A stretch of 64,000 bases of DNA from NCBI GenBank assembly GCA_037126765.1, contig JBBCBC010000031.1:4349638-4413637 (forward strand), given 5' to 3'. Shown piece by piece: positions 37,330-47,724 of the stretch. The translations under genes were made by a program, and so were the position numbers. Positions within the stretch are counted from its first letter, which is position 1, and every line of letters starts with the position of its first letter. Origin of the DNA: Stenogyne calaminthoides. Lineage: Eukaryota > Streptophyta > Magnoliopsida > Lamiales > Lamiaceae. Below the pieces are notes generated by a model. It did no database searches. It saw nothing but the letters and a program-made list of their open reading frames with translations, and had not been told where the DNA came from.

Positions 37330-37459
37330 TATAATTGGGGGTATAAGTATCAGATGTGTATTAGAAATAAGTTTGATACCAAAACACTTTATTATCAAAT
37401 ATTTTATCTTTAGTATCAAAATTAAATTTTCGATGCTAAAAACCTTTCTTCTTGTAGTG

Positions 37460-38013
37460 ATCAATTTATTTACACTTAAATGTTCAATTTATTTTACACT
37501 GAACAAATTAAACATTTCGATGATAAGTTACTATACGAGAAACATCATTTTCCCTTTAATAAGTTACTTGCAAACTCCGTGAAAATTATATACACAAATG
37601 TGACTTGAAACAAGTGGATTATTATGGTATATCAATAATGTAAACTAGTATCAGAGTCCCAGACGTTCTTTACTTATATGCACTCTTTTATGATATTAAT
37701 AATATATTTCTTCAATCTCAGTTTGTTTGTCCTTTTTCTCCAGGGAAGATTTTTTATCTCAAAATAAGTATTATTTTGCATTAAATTATAAAAATTAAAT
37801 ATTATATATCGATTTAATTTGTCATTATATTTATTCTTGTAATAATATACATTAAATGACCAAATAGTAAAAATAAAAAGACAAAAATAACATATTAAAC
37901 ATATACTTATTTAGTGTTATTTAATGACTTTCTTAAATCATGTGAAACACCCAAAACGTACGACAAATAAAATAGGACAGATTGATATAATTTTACTCAA
38001 CACTAAATAAAAA
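37460..38013. other. AT-rich spacer beyond the outer element
   Basis: No gene seen. The last 100 bp are the region just 3' of the small secreted-protein gene on the minus strand. Confidence 0.5.
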
Positions 38014-38697
38014 TTAATTGTGATAATTATCATTAGAACTGGAATGGCATTTTCCAGAAATTCTAACTTGGTACTTGCTCGTCGCGCCAAGATGCTCTCC
38101 CATACGTCGATAACCACCACCATGACCATGCTTAAGCTTATAACCCTCCATATCTAAGTTTTCAGCTGTAAATTATATTTAACAAACTTTTATAAATAAA
38201 AAAGTATATATATGATCATACATTAATTATAAAAGAATTAAGTAATTAATCATATTGTATTTTTTAAGTAAAATAGTTTTCTTAGTCCTTTTAGGTTTCC
38301 CACATTAATTTAATTTCATGTTTTTCAGGAATTTAAAATGGTTCTGTAACTTTCAATTTGTTCGACATTCTAGTCCCAATAATCGATTAAAGGAGGTGAA
38401 ACATGTACGTATTTGACACTGACAGAGTTTGATTTGTCAATCAAATGTTTAATTTCATTGCAAGACTAAATGAAATTAAGGTTAATTACAGGACTAAAAC
38501 AAACTAATTTTCATAAGCAAATCCTGAACTATATAAGATGTACACACGCACAAAAGCTTATTCATGACATTTGAAGTATTATTAATGTATTTCAGACTTG
38601 TTTGATCTTGTGAACCTGCCACTTGACTGGTGACGAGGAAGCCATAAACGATGAGGAAAAGACCTAAAAGAAAGAGCAACCTTTTGGAAGAAGCCAT
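38014..38697 (-). CDS. Small secreted His/Gly-rich protein, two exons, apparently intact
   Basis: Exon 1 is 38697-38616 and exon 2 is 38165-38014. The intron (38615-38166) has GT...AG borders and joins in phase across an Ala codon, giving 77 residues. Residues 1-28 form a clear signal peptide: a basic start (MASSKR), a run of Leu/Phe/Ile/Val, and a VTSQVAA end where cleavage is expected. The mature part of about 49 residues is basic and polar, with HGHGGGYRRMG, KYQVRISGKC and a tail ending NDNYHN. It has one cysteine. Reading straight through exon 1 without splicing gives 67 residues and a stop, so the intron decides the product. The pattern fits a plant glycine-rich or secreted peptide protein acting in the cell wall or apoplast; I do not recognise a named family. 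Its mature end His-Asn also occurs in some secreted peptide hormones, but no conserved core is present. Confidence 0.7.
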
Positions 38698-38743
38698 TTT
38701 ATTAATAAATTAAGCTGGAATATTTAAATTAGTTGTAGTGGGG

Positions 38744-38751
38744 TATTTATA
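38744..38751 (-). promoter_or_regulatory. TATA box of the small secreted-protein gene
   Basis: On the minus strand the sequence reads CCTATAAATACCCC, 47 bases upstream of the start codon at its nearest edge. This is a textbook plant TATA box. Transcription would begin about 30 bases downstream, near CACTACAAC, leaving a short leader. Confidence 0.7.
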
Positions 38752-38834
38752 GGAATTAAAATGTAACCAAGATTTTTTATTTTCTCAAAAATAAGTAATT
38801 TTAATAGTATTACTATATTAAGTTAATATTGTTT

Positions 38835-39366
38835 GGCGTGCCACGTGTCCAAATCGATGCAAGTCAGCATTTCCCGATCAAAATTAGGGGCGCGTGCAAA
38901 ACACGCCCCAAAAAATGACGTCGTTTTGGCTAGTTTGACCGGTCTCCGGCGCCTTGGGACTAAATTGGCACAAATTGAAAACATACGGGACTAACTTGAA
39001 ACATGCGATACACACGTGGCGTACACGTGTCCAAGTCGATGCGATCAAGATTTTCGATCGAAATTAGGGGCGTGCAAAAAACGCCCCAAAAAACGACGTC
39101 GTTTTGACTAGTTTGACCGGTCTCCGGAGCCTTGGGACTAAATTGGCACAAATTGAAAACATACGGGACTAAATTGAAACATGTGATACACACGTGGCGT
39201 GCCACGTGTTCAAGTCGATGCCAGTTAGCTTTCTCCGATCGAAATTAGGGGCGCGTGCAAAACACGCCCCAAAAAACAACGTCGTTTTGGCTAGTTTGAC
39301 CGGTCTCCGACGCCTTGGGACTAAATTGACACAAATTGAAAACATACGGGACTAAATTGAAACATG
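38835..39366. repeat. Three tandem copies of a roughly 177-bp unit with CACGTG motifs
   Basis: Units start at about 38835, 39013 and 39191. Each contains a CACGTGTCCAAATCGATGC-type start, AATTAGGGGCGCGTGC, a CCCCAAAAAA block, GACGTCGTTTTG, TTTGACCGGTCTCCGG and GGGACTAAATTG. CACGTG occurs at 38842, 39013, 39024, 39191 and 39203. The array lies 90-620 bp upstream of the TATA box of the small secreted-protein gene. A single diverged unit occurs at 1258-1440. Confidence 0.85.
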
Positions 39367-40010
39367 CGATACATACGGGACCATTTCAATAAAGGTCCAA
39401 AGTTATGGGACCAAATCGATTTAAATCCCAAAAAAGTAGGGTTTCAACATTTATTTACCCTCACTTCGTTAAGCAAGTTGAAATTTACTTCAAAACCACC
39501 TTTCCTTTTTGTCAACTCGTTTGATGCAGAATTTATAAATTCATTTTGTTTTTCATCTAAAACCTACAACAAAAATAACTTATTTCTATGCTACAGTTAA
39601 TATTATAATGATTGAACAATAAATCAACAAATAAAAACTTTGCAATAACAAATGAAAACAATTGGTGAGGACAGAAGTATATAAACCGTCCTTAACTCAG
39701 AGAACTTTGGTTCAAGTGAATATTTCTCATTCACCTGTCGTGATTCCAATAAGCACAACCAACAGAAAGCATTTTCAAAGAGATAGGGAACTAATTATTA
39801 TCATTTCAATGCACATGCCATACTCTAATATAGAAGTAAAAATTTTTCGTGTAGATACATAATTTTCTTTTCCTGAGCTCTTTCCGTAAATAAAGTGCCA
39901 TGTATAACTTTAAAAAAAAATCTGATAAATATTATTTGTGCTATAGTCTGGAAGTTTTCCCTGGAATCATTTGCATATTAAACAATTTCGACTAACTATT
40001 AATTTATCGC
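39367..40010. repeat. Dispersed repeat, copy B (partner at about 1480-2160)
   Basis: Follows the tandem units and matches 1480-2160 closely (for example TAGGGTTTCAACATTTATTT, then GTGATTCCAATAAGCACAAC), with small indels such as GATAGGGAACTAA against GATAGGAACTAA. Similarity is still high at ATTTATCGC, where copy A enters the gap. No coding signal common to both copies. Confidence 0.85.
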
Positions 40011-41566
40011 GTGAAAAGAAAATTTCTCACCAAATACAAACATATATATACTGATTAAAACTTCGTCTAATTCGTTTCACCAATTATAACTTCTACTCAA
40101 GTCTCATTCTCAATTTTACAAATTGTCAAATGTCCTAGCTTCCTCGCCTATTTTATTTTAATTTATTTTTATTGCCCTGCTACCCCTCCAATCAACTGGA
40201 GAATTTCTTATTATACAGGATTTAAATGGGAAGCTAACAATATTTAATGGGTCATTGGCAATTTTTTTGAATAAAAGGATAAAATTATGACAATAGTACA
40301 CTCCAACATTAACCTAAAGTAGTGCTCTGAAAGCAGAAACTGAACAGAAACACAATTACAGATCTAGAAACAAATAATTATAGATAATTATAAAAACAAA
40401 TAATTATAGATAATTATAGAAACAAATAATTATAGTAAAATTTATGTGTCTAGATTGACAATATATTGAAATGATATTGGGATATTTAAAACAATTCTAG
40501 CTACTCAACTAAAAGATCAAGTCAAAAGAAATTTCTGCAGAATGTAAATCTTAATGATATAGCTAAATTATCAGAGTTCCAAAAAGAAACATAACTGGAT
40601 TTATTGAAATTTTGAGTTAAAATTTGGTTTAATAGTTTAATAAATTGTACGAATAATAATACTAACACATTTAGACTGGATTGATGAAAAAAGTGGGAAC
40701 ACAGAATCTTGACTTTAGGACCAAGGCCTCAGCAGTTCTAACTTCTAAACAAAACCAAGCAAATCAAGTTTCTATTTTGAAAATCCACATCTATTATTAA
40801 AGATTTGGTATTATAGAAAATGAGTAATAACTTTTATACTTATTTCAATAAGACCAACCATAAAAATATAACGTACAACTATCTATTTAGGTACACATCG
40901 CCTATATAAAAAGTTACTTTATATGGAAACAAGCCTATATATTTGAGACATCCATAAAAATAAAAATAAAAATCTATATAATTGAGACGGAGTGAGTACT
41001 AATTACTAAGAGAGGAGAGAGAAACATGAGTGAAGAGAAACCTGAGTGTAGTTATAACAAGTAGGGTGTTTATTACAATAGTCATAGTGTTATACTGACT
41101 ACCATTAGCAAGGGTGTGAAATCGCACCATGTCTCATCGTACTTTATTGTACTGACCTGCTAATTCTTATAATAATATATTATTTTTAAATTATTTTTTA
41201 CCTTATATCTTGTTATTTACTATTTAACCTTTTCTTAATTAACTTTCGATCTGATCCAAATCCAACCCGCCCAAGTTGAGTATATCTCAGTCGTCCTACT
41301 CCTCGTGCGCCATGTGAACCGCCCTCTCATTTTGATCCCATCCGCTCTCCATTTACAATGACCCATAACATATTTATAGTACAACAAAGACATTTCAAGT
41401 TGATGCATGCATATTCTAGAATTTTCCTATTCTTTTATTCTTTTGATGTTGCATGAATATTATAGAGCTCTATTTCATTACCGCTGCTATATACTCCACT
41501 TTAGCTGATGATTGTACAATTGTTGCTTGCTTTTTGGATGCTCAAGAAAATATTCCTGAACCCATT
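40011..41566. other. AT-rich spacer, no supported gene
   Basis: I see no gene. A lone Stowaway-like end (GAGACGGAGTGAGTAC) occurs at about 40985, and a triple repeat of AAACAAATAATTATAGATAA lies at about 40360-40435. Confidence 0.5.
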
Positions 41567-42840
41567 AACTACAGGAAATCACACATTCAGTGACGAAATT
41601 TTATGTGACGTCACAAAATTCGTCACAATATATTACCTAAAGGTGACAAATTTAATTTTCGTCACTAAAAAGTGAGAATTTATGACAATTTTTTTTTTGT
41701 CACCACTGATGATTTTTTTCGTCCCTAATTCAAATAATTCATGTCAATAACAAGAAATTCGTCACAATAAACTTTGGTAACGATATTCATAATATTTAAT
41801 GACGATATTCAACGTCATGAAAAATACTATTTTTGTGACCACTATATGTTTTGTCATTAATTATTCAAAAGAATTGGTGACACACTTAATTCGTCACCAT
41901 TTTATTTGGTGACGATCGTCATTGTAATTAGTGTCGATCATAGTCGTCATATAATATAAAATTTTCATGACAATTTTATATTTCGTCATTAATTGTTCAT
42001 AGTAATTAGTGACATATTCTTTCATCACCAATATTTATATATAGTGACGATTAATAATCATTTTTTAATTACAAACTTATTTCGTAACAATATTATTCGG
42101 TGACGATCTTCATTGTAATTAGTGACGATCATAGTAGTCATATAATACAAAATTTTTATGACAATTTTATGTTTCGTCGTTAATTGCTCATAGCTGCGCC
42201 TTCTATTGATATTGAAGCTTTTACGACATTTCGACCTCTTCGTTAACTTCTCTGTCTTTATGGACATGTCCTGACAATCTGTAGAAGTCGGTGTGAAGTG
42301 AAATGGAACTATTCTTTGAGAACTTTAGCTACGACATAAGATAAGAGAAGCGGATGAGTGAAAGCTTCGTAGTAATTAGTGACATATTCTTTTGTCACCA
42401 ATATTTATATATATTGACGATAATCATTTGTTAATGATGCATTTATTTCGTCACAATATTATTTGGTGACAATCTTCACTGTAATTAGCCACGATCATAT
42501 TGGTCATATAATATAAAATTTTCATGCGGTTTTATGTTTCGTCATTAATTGTTCATAGTAATTAGCGACATATTCTTTCGTCACCAATATTTATATATAG
42601 TGATGATTAATAATAGTTTGTCACTTTCAATAAAAGGAAGTCATAAATACTATAATGAGTTTATCGCGACATATGAATTTGTCATCATTTATTACACAAA
42701 CGTGATGAATTTAAATTTTGTCATAAGAATAAATTGTGGACGGTAATTATTTAATGACAAAATTTCATAATCGTCACCATTGTGCACATTTGTGACAAAA
42801 TTTCATATTTGTCACTATTGTGCACATATAATAATAAATT
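41567..42840. repeat. GTGACGA-rich tandem repeats, CACTA-like subterminal region
   Basis: Starts at AACTACAGGAAATCAC, close to a CACTA terminus. It continues with about twenty GTGACGA / TCGTCAC / TCGTCACCAATATTTATAT words. A unit of about 190 bp beginning near GTAATTAGTGACATATTCTT recurs at about 41998, 42372 and 42558. A foreign piece (42190-42365) interrupts it. No opposite terminus was found, so this looks like one arm of a deleted CACTA-type element. Confidence 0.6.
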
Positions 42841-44821
42841 TAAATAAAAGTTCACAATAACTCAAAAATGATATTCAGTCGTATCAAAAATAAAATTCAA
42901 TGCAAAGGTTTGAACCCAAGACTTGTAGACAAAAATTGAAAAACACTAACCAACTAAGCTAGACAATTTTATTCTTCGTGTTAGAAAGTTATTATTTATT
43001 AATATTTAAGAATAATTTTTTTCTTATATAAAATAAAACACAAACTCTCATGTGAAATTTATTCATACTATGAAATTGATACTATTACACTTATAAAATT
43101 ATTATCGTAACTCTTATAAACTAATACTTATAGCATTTAATGCTATAATACCAGTTTATATGTGTAGTGGTATCACTTGATAAGTCTTGTGGTATTAATT
43201 TATAAGTGTAATGATATAAATTTTATACTATATATAAACAATTTTTACCGAAGGCCTAGTTAAAATAAAATACAACAATGATAAGATTCGAACTTTGTGT
43301 AATTTTAAATTCTAAAAAGATATTAAACAATAAAATTCCAATGAATAATAATAAATAAAAAGTAAATTAACTTCATATTACAATCATCATTCATCAAGTA
43401 CAAAATGCTTTATAGTTGTCCACTTCAAGTAAATTTAATATTAATATGATAACGTAACTAATAAAAATTAAACAAAAAATAAAGAACCTAGCTACTAAGT
43501 CCAACATCATCTCTTTCATCTTTCATCTTCCATCTCTCAAGTTAAGCAATTCCTACAAAATCAGAGTATTTCAAAAAATTGTTGGAGCCAATATATAGAA
43601 TATCATGCAAAACATAGAATGTTTCATCTTACCCATTAATTAAAATATTAAGAGACAAACGCTCAATTTATACATGAATCAATATATAGAATGTCATGAA
43701 TACCACTCATTGGGGAAGAGTGTTTTGGTCACAATAACTAACTATTCCAATAAAACTGTTTCAAACTCAGGCATCCAGCTTACAGAGTACACAGGAAGAT
43801 CTTGTTGCATCGGTATGTTCACCATGTATAACTCAAAGCTATACTCATGAAAATATACGAGAAATAGCATGATCTCAGAGCAATTTTATCCAGAATTGGT
43901 TCAACTATACATGAATACTGAATACATCAAAATAAACCAAACAATTATCCAATTTTATTTAATATGATATGCCTTCTAATTTTAAATTGTTTTATATAGC
44001 TATAAAAAAACTACAATATCTGAAGCAGTCATGGAACAATAGATACCACTGCAATTAATAACCATAGAACTAACAGGCAAATTTAGGAAAAGTCCTCTCG
44101 TTCTAATTTTAGCACATCATGTTTAGCAACTTAAGGTAACACTATATGTAAATAGTGATATACTTCGTATAATTTATTACAAATTGTTTTGAAGGGATTA
44201 ACCTAGCAATAGATACAATGGAATACAGACAAACACATGGTTTTTCATTGAACCCAACCATAAGACAAAGGAAGATGAAAGTACATGGGAGAAAAATAGA
44301 GAATGCAAGATCAAAAACATACCAGCTCAAAGAGTCCAACTGGTCATGCTTCAGCAGCGGCGCCAATTTCATCACTGCGCAACGTCAATCCTATAAACAA
44401 AAATAGTGAACAAATCTTAGCCCAACTAAAAAAAATATACATTACGGAATTACAAATATCCAGAAGTGCTAATTTTATAATAGATATAATCTATCAGAAA
44501 AACAACAGGGCTAGGATTTACAAATCCTAGTTGTACATAAGAGATAAGAGCTGCAAGCACAATTATGCAAATATATTAACTTTAAAGGAGAATATGTAAA
44601 ATTTATCCAAAGATTGCATTCGAAAATCCTTGTTATTCAAACTACAAAAATGGTTTTTCAAATAATAAACAGAATGATACAGTAAAACTTCATTTACTAG
44701 ATTTTCATGAAGACATATAAATGCCTTCTGCTTTCCTAATTTTTTGAAGACATGAATATACATCGTACATAACTCATATGATCTCTTGACTGATGATAGA
44801 AGATGCCAATTAAACTAAGCT
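42841..44821. other. Spacer with a dispersed AT-rich repeat, no supported gene
   Basis: 43060-43250 resembles 52560-52715 (TATAGCATTTAAT, GTATCACTTGATAA, ATTAATTTATAAGTG), a small dispersed repeat. Minus-strand frames at 44142-44375 and 44563-44763 lack homology that I recognise. The GC-richer piece at 44340-44390 could be an old exon edge but cannot be assigned. Confidence 0.45.
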
Positions 44822-45034
44822 TCAAGCATGGAAAATCAGCCTGTAAAGTATCAATGGAGTTGTGCGAACACCAAGGGCAGTCATCTTTGAATCCGAACTC
44901 GTCAACAGAGGCTTCAAGTGATAAACTCCGTCACTGCATGGCCCTCGAGCTAGTGTTACCCCCGTGATAGGATCCTTAACCAGAAAATAGTTAGGAAAAA
45001 ATTCCAATGACACATTATTCGCGTTTGTGAATTG

Positions 45035-45452
45035 TGTTGGGAAATTAATTCCCCAAGGGCAAACGAAAAATAAACAAGAAATAAAATAAAGAAATAAAAC
45101 AATCTCCAACACAAGAATTTAACTTGGAAACTCCAAAATCGGAGAAAAAACCACGACCCACCAAAGAGATCACTATATGATAAATTTCTACAATCACACA
45201 GAATTCCTCTCTTTCACTCAACCCTCTTGCACTATTTCAAGTCTACAATGACTCTCACATTTCTCACGAGACTCTATTAAAAGAGAATATGAGAAGAATT
45301 TTAACTAGAATCAAACACAAGACTAAAGTGTATTGATTGGTGCATTTGTAAAAAAAACTAATGGACTCCTTATATAGGATTTGGAAGCCCCCAACTTTGT
45401 TAAAAAACCGATGTGGGATTACAAGTTTTATTTTAACAATCAAAGTCCAACA
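45035..45452 (-). repeat. LTR of the TR-GAG element (3' by orientation)
   Basis: 418 bp, ends in CAACA next to the polypurine tract. Contains a TATATAGGATT stretch (about 45373) that could serve as the TATA region on the opposite strand. Confidence 0.85.
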
Positions 45453-45890
45453 ATCTCCACCTTGTTAAAAGAAAACTCTATTGTCTTCACCGACAATCAT
45501 GATTCTTAAACCAAAGAATCACCATTCTCAAAACAGAGAATAACCTTCTCCACCATATGAGTAGAACACTTAGAATCAACCATTCTAAGAATTTTCTTCG
45601 GCACATGTCGAAAAACACCTGCTGAATTTTATGGTGCAACTTCTAGCTTTTGGCCTTCCTAGAAGTCCTTCAGCCATCGACATCTTTCACCACACACCTT
45701 GCATCCATGCCAAACCAATGCACATGTGGTCCAACTAACATCATCACATCCTCGTTCATGGCAGTTGGACATGCCATGAGGATGTTCATTTCCTCAATCA
45801 GAGGAAATCATCTTCTATCACAACGTTAGCAACTTTTTCGGAGTCATTTGCCGCCACCGCTCCACCTTGATTAACTTCACCTTGACAGTT

Positions 45891-46601
45891 TCACTTTAAA
45901 TGCCCAGATTTCCCGCACTTCCAACAAACAGTGCCCTTGAAGTCCTTCTTCTTCCCTTTGCTAAAAGCCACCATTGCTGAATGTACCGTTGAAGTTCGTC
46001 CTTCACTTGTCAGCCTTCTTTCTTCAGAAAGAAGTTTTCCTGTGACTTCAGCAAAATTTAAAGTTTCCTTCCCATACATCAAAATTGGTTTCATATGCTC
46101 ATAGGAATGTGGAAGAGACACGATGAGTCTTAACGCCTTATCCTCATCTTCAATTTTCACTTCAATTGCCTCTAGTTCAGAAATAATACCATTAAGAGTA
46201 CTCAAATGATTTGAAATTTTCATACCTTCCTCCATCCGCAAGGTGTGAAATTGTTCCTTCAGGTACAGCTGATTCGAAATGCCCTTTGCCTGGTACAGAG
46301 ACTCCAACTTTTCCCACAACTCCTTGGCACTCGAAATCCCATGTATATTTGCAAGAACACTCTTGGCCAAACACAAATGTATTGTGCTTGCAGCCCTCAG
46401 ATCCAGATCCTCCCAATCTTCATCACTCATACCAGAATCTTTGTTGGTTTTACCTTCAGCAGAACCTGGCCTTTCTCGCAGAGCCTTGTGTACACCAGAT
46501 TGTATCAATACATCCTTAACTTGCACTTGCCACAAGCTAAAATTCATTCTTCCATCAAATTTCTCCACGTCAAACTTCATTGCACTCGAAGTCTTTGACA
46601 T
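45891..46601 (-). CDS. Copia-type Gag (UBN2 family) of the TR-GAG element
   Basis: 236 residues. It begins MSKTSSAMKFDVEKFDGRMN, with the FDG--NF--W motif that opens copia gag. The UBN2-type middle contains AKELWEKLESLYQ and LKEQFHTLRMEEG, and the end is a zinc knuckle, CWKCGKSGHLK-stop-NC. The stop falls inside the CX2CX4HX4C knuckle. Reading through it restores the last cysteine and about 30 more residues before the next stop. Gag would form the virus-like particle in the cytoplasm and, through the knuckle, bind the element's RNA. Apart from that stop the frame is open, consistent with the low LTR divergence. Confidence 0.8.
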   Translation of the reverse strand: MSKTSSAMKFDVEKFDGRMNFSLWQVQVKDVLIQSGVHKALRERPGSAEGKTNKDSGMSDEDWEDLDLRAASTIHLCLAKSVLANIHGISSAKELWEKLESLYQAKGISNQLYLKEQFHTLRMEEGMKISNHLSTLNGIISELEAIEVKIEDEDKALRLIVSLPHSYEHMKPILMYGKETLNFAEVTGKLLSEERRLTSEGRTSTVHSAMVAFSKGKKKDFKGTVCWKCGKSGHLK

Positions 46602-46756
46602 ATCGTTTCTCCGCCCTTAATTAAACAATCGTCTCAAAAGAGACCCCCGAACCTTTCTCTAAAAAAAATCTTTTCTGATGTGGAAGATCAGACTAGGCTG
46701 CAACCACAGAGCATACTCAGAATATCTAGAGACTAGACCCGGCTCTTGATACCACT

Positions 46757-47176
46757 TGTTGGGAAATTAATTCCCCAAGGGCAAACGAAAAATAAACAAG
46801 AAATAAAATAAAGAAATAAAACAATCTCCAACACAAGAATTTAATGTGGAAACTCCAAAATCGGAGAAAAAACCACGACCCACCAAAGAGATCACTATAT
46901 GATAAATTTCTACAATCACACAGAATTCCTCTCTTTCACTCAACCCTCCTACACTATTTCAAGTCTACAATGACTCTCACCTTTCTCACGAGACTCTATT
47001 AAAAGAGAATATGAGAAATGAATTTTAACTAGAATCAAACACAAGACTAAAGTGTATTGATTGGTGCACTTGTAACAAAGACTAATGGGCTCCTTATATA
47101 GGATTTGGAAGCCCCCAACTTTGTTAAAAAACCGATGTGGGATTACAAGTTTTATTTTAACAATCAAAGTCCAACA
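46757..47176 (-). repeat. LTR of the TR-GAG element (5' by orientation)
   Basis: 420 bp, nearly identical to 45035-45452. The primer binding site lies just outside its left edge at about 46741-46754. Confidence 0.85.
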
Positions 47177-47724
47177 AATTGATGAACTGAAATCAAATTT
47201 TTCGCAGCACCAGGCACACACAAAATATTTGATAATAGAAATTTACGAGAGGGCATGTGAATATAAGAAATACCAGTATGAGTTATTGGTAGGCCTGTAC
47301 CATCAACAATTTGAATTTGGTCTGTCCCATGGTACTCAGAGTGTATTGAAAGATTTCCCAAATCACTCGTCAAGTTGTGAGATGCACCGGAGTCCATAAG
47401 CCAGGTGTGCAGAGATTGGAATCATCGGTGGTAGCGGCGGAGGATTGGATGTTTGCCCGGTCGTGTTTGGATCGGAATTCTCGTTAGAGATTGGCGTGAA
47501 GTGATACCATATAGAGAACCGAGAGATATAGGGGGTGAAAGTTGTTTTCATTAATCTGCGTACAACATTATATAGATTACAAGGGAAGATACAAGAAAAT
47601 CTCAACAACTGCTATTTTCATGTTATTTCCTTGATATATACGTTTGAGTATATCTTCCATGATCTTGTGAATCCTTATCAACTTGTGTAGAAAATCTCAA
47701 TCTAGAATCTTCTCTTATAGTTGT

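Larger units (their letters stand above)
12746..37459. mobile_element. Outer CACTA-like element (inferred from paired ends), heavily interrupted
   Basis: The left end is CACTACAAGAAATGTC. The right end, reverse-complemented, is CACTACAAGAAGAAAGG. After eleven identical terminal bases both continue, eight bases later, into TTTAG(T/C)AT(T/C)GAAAA, so they belong to one family. Subterminal GATACTAA / GGTATCA words are dense inside the left end (14230-14800) and also occur inside the right end (37330-37450). The enclosed + strand gene (15354-16292 plus 33972-35345) fits as cargo. The flanking 3-bp sites (CGA left, ATC right) do not match, so the two ends may come from different copies. That is the main doubt. 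Confidence 0.5.
45035..47176 (-). mobile_element. TR-GAG-type non-autonomous LTR retrotransposon, 2.14 kb
   Basis: LTRs at 45035-45452 and 46757-47176, each running TGTTGGG...CAACA, flanked by a perfect AATTG duplication (45030-45034 and 47177-47181). On the minus strand the 5' LTR is followed two bases later by TGGTATCAAGAGCC, an initiator-Met primer site, and the 3' LTR is preceded by the purine tract AAGGTGGAGAT. The only coding sequence is gag; there is no protease, integrase or RT. This is the arrangement of terminal-repeat retrotransposons with GAG, which depend on enzymes from a complete copia partner. The LTRs show about ten differences by eye, so insertion is fairly recent. Confidence 0.85.
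44822..47690 (-). mobile_element. Deleted Ty1/copia element split by a TR-GAG insertion
   Basis: Minus strand. LTR-like sequence lies at about 47690-47505, followed by a TATATGGTATCA primer-type site (about 47491-47502) and a short gag start (DPNTTGQTSNPPPLPP). The frame then jumps into protease LMDSGASHNLTSDLGNLSIH and LLSNILCVPGAAKNLISVHQ. After the insertion it continues as TNANNVSLEFFPNYFLVKDP and GPCSDGVYHLKPLL (45034-44822). Nearly all of gag has been deleted, and integrase and RT are absent, so this is a remnant. Confidence 0.7.

Noticed and set aside
38835..39366. CRISPR-like repeat array
   Set aside because: Three large, directly adjoining units of about 177 bp in plant nuclear DNA, with no spacers between short repeats; it is an ordinary tandem repeat.
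44142..44375. 77-residue minus-strand frame
   Set aside because: Hydrophobic but AT-driven, with no start context, splice evidence or recognisable family; it may be chance.
46211..46620. Three plus-strand frames of about 100-117 residues
   Set aside because: They are shadows of the well-supported Gag reading frame on the minus strand.
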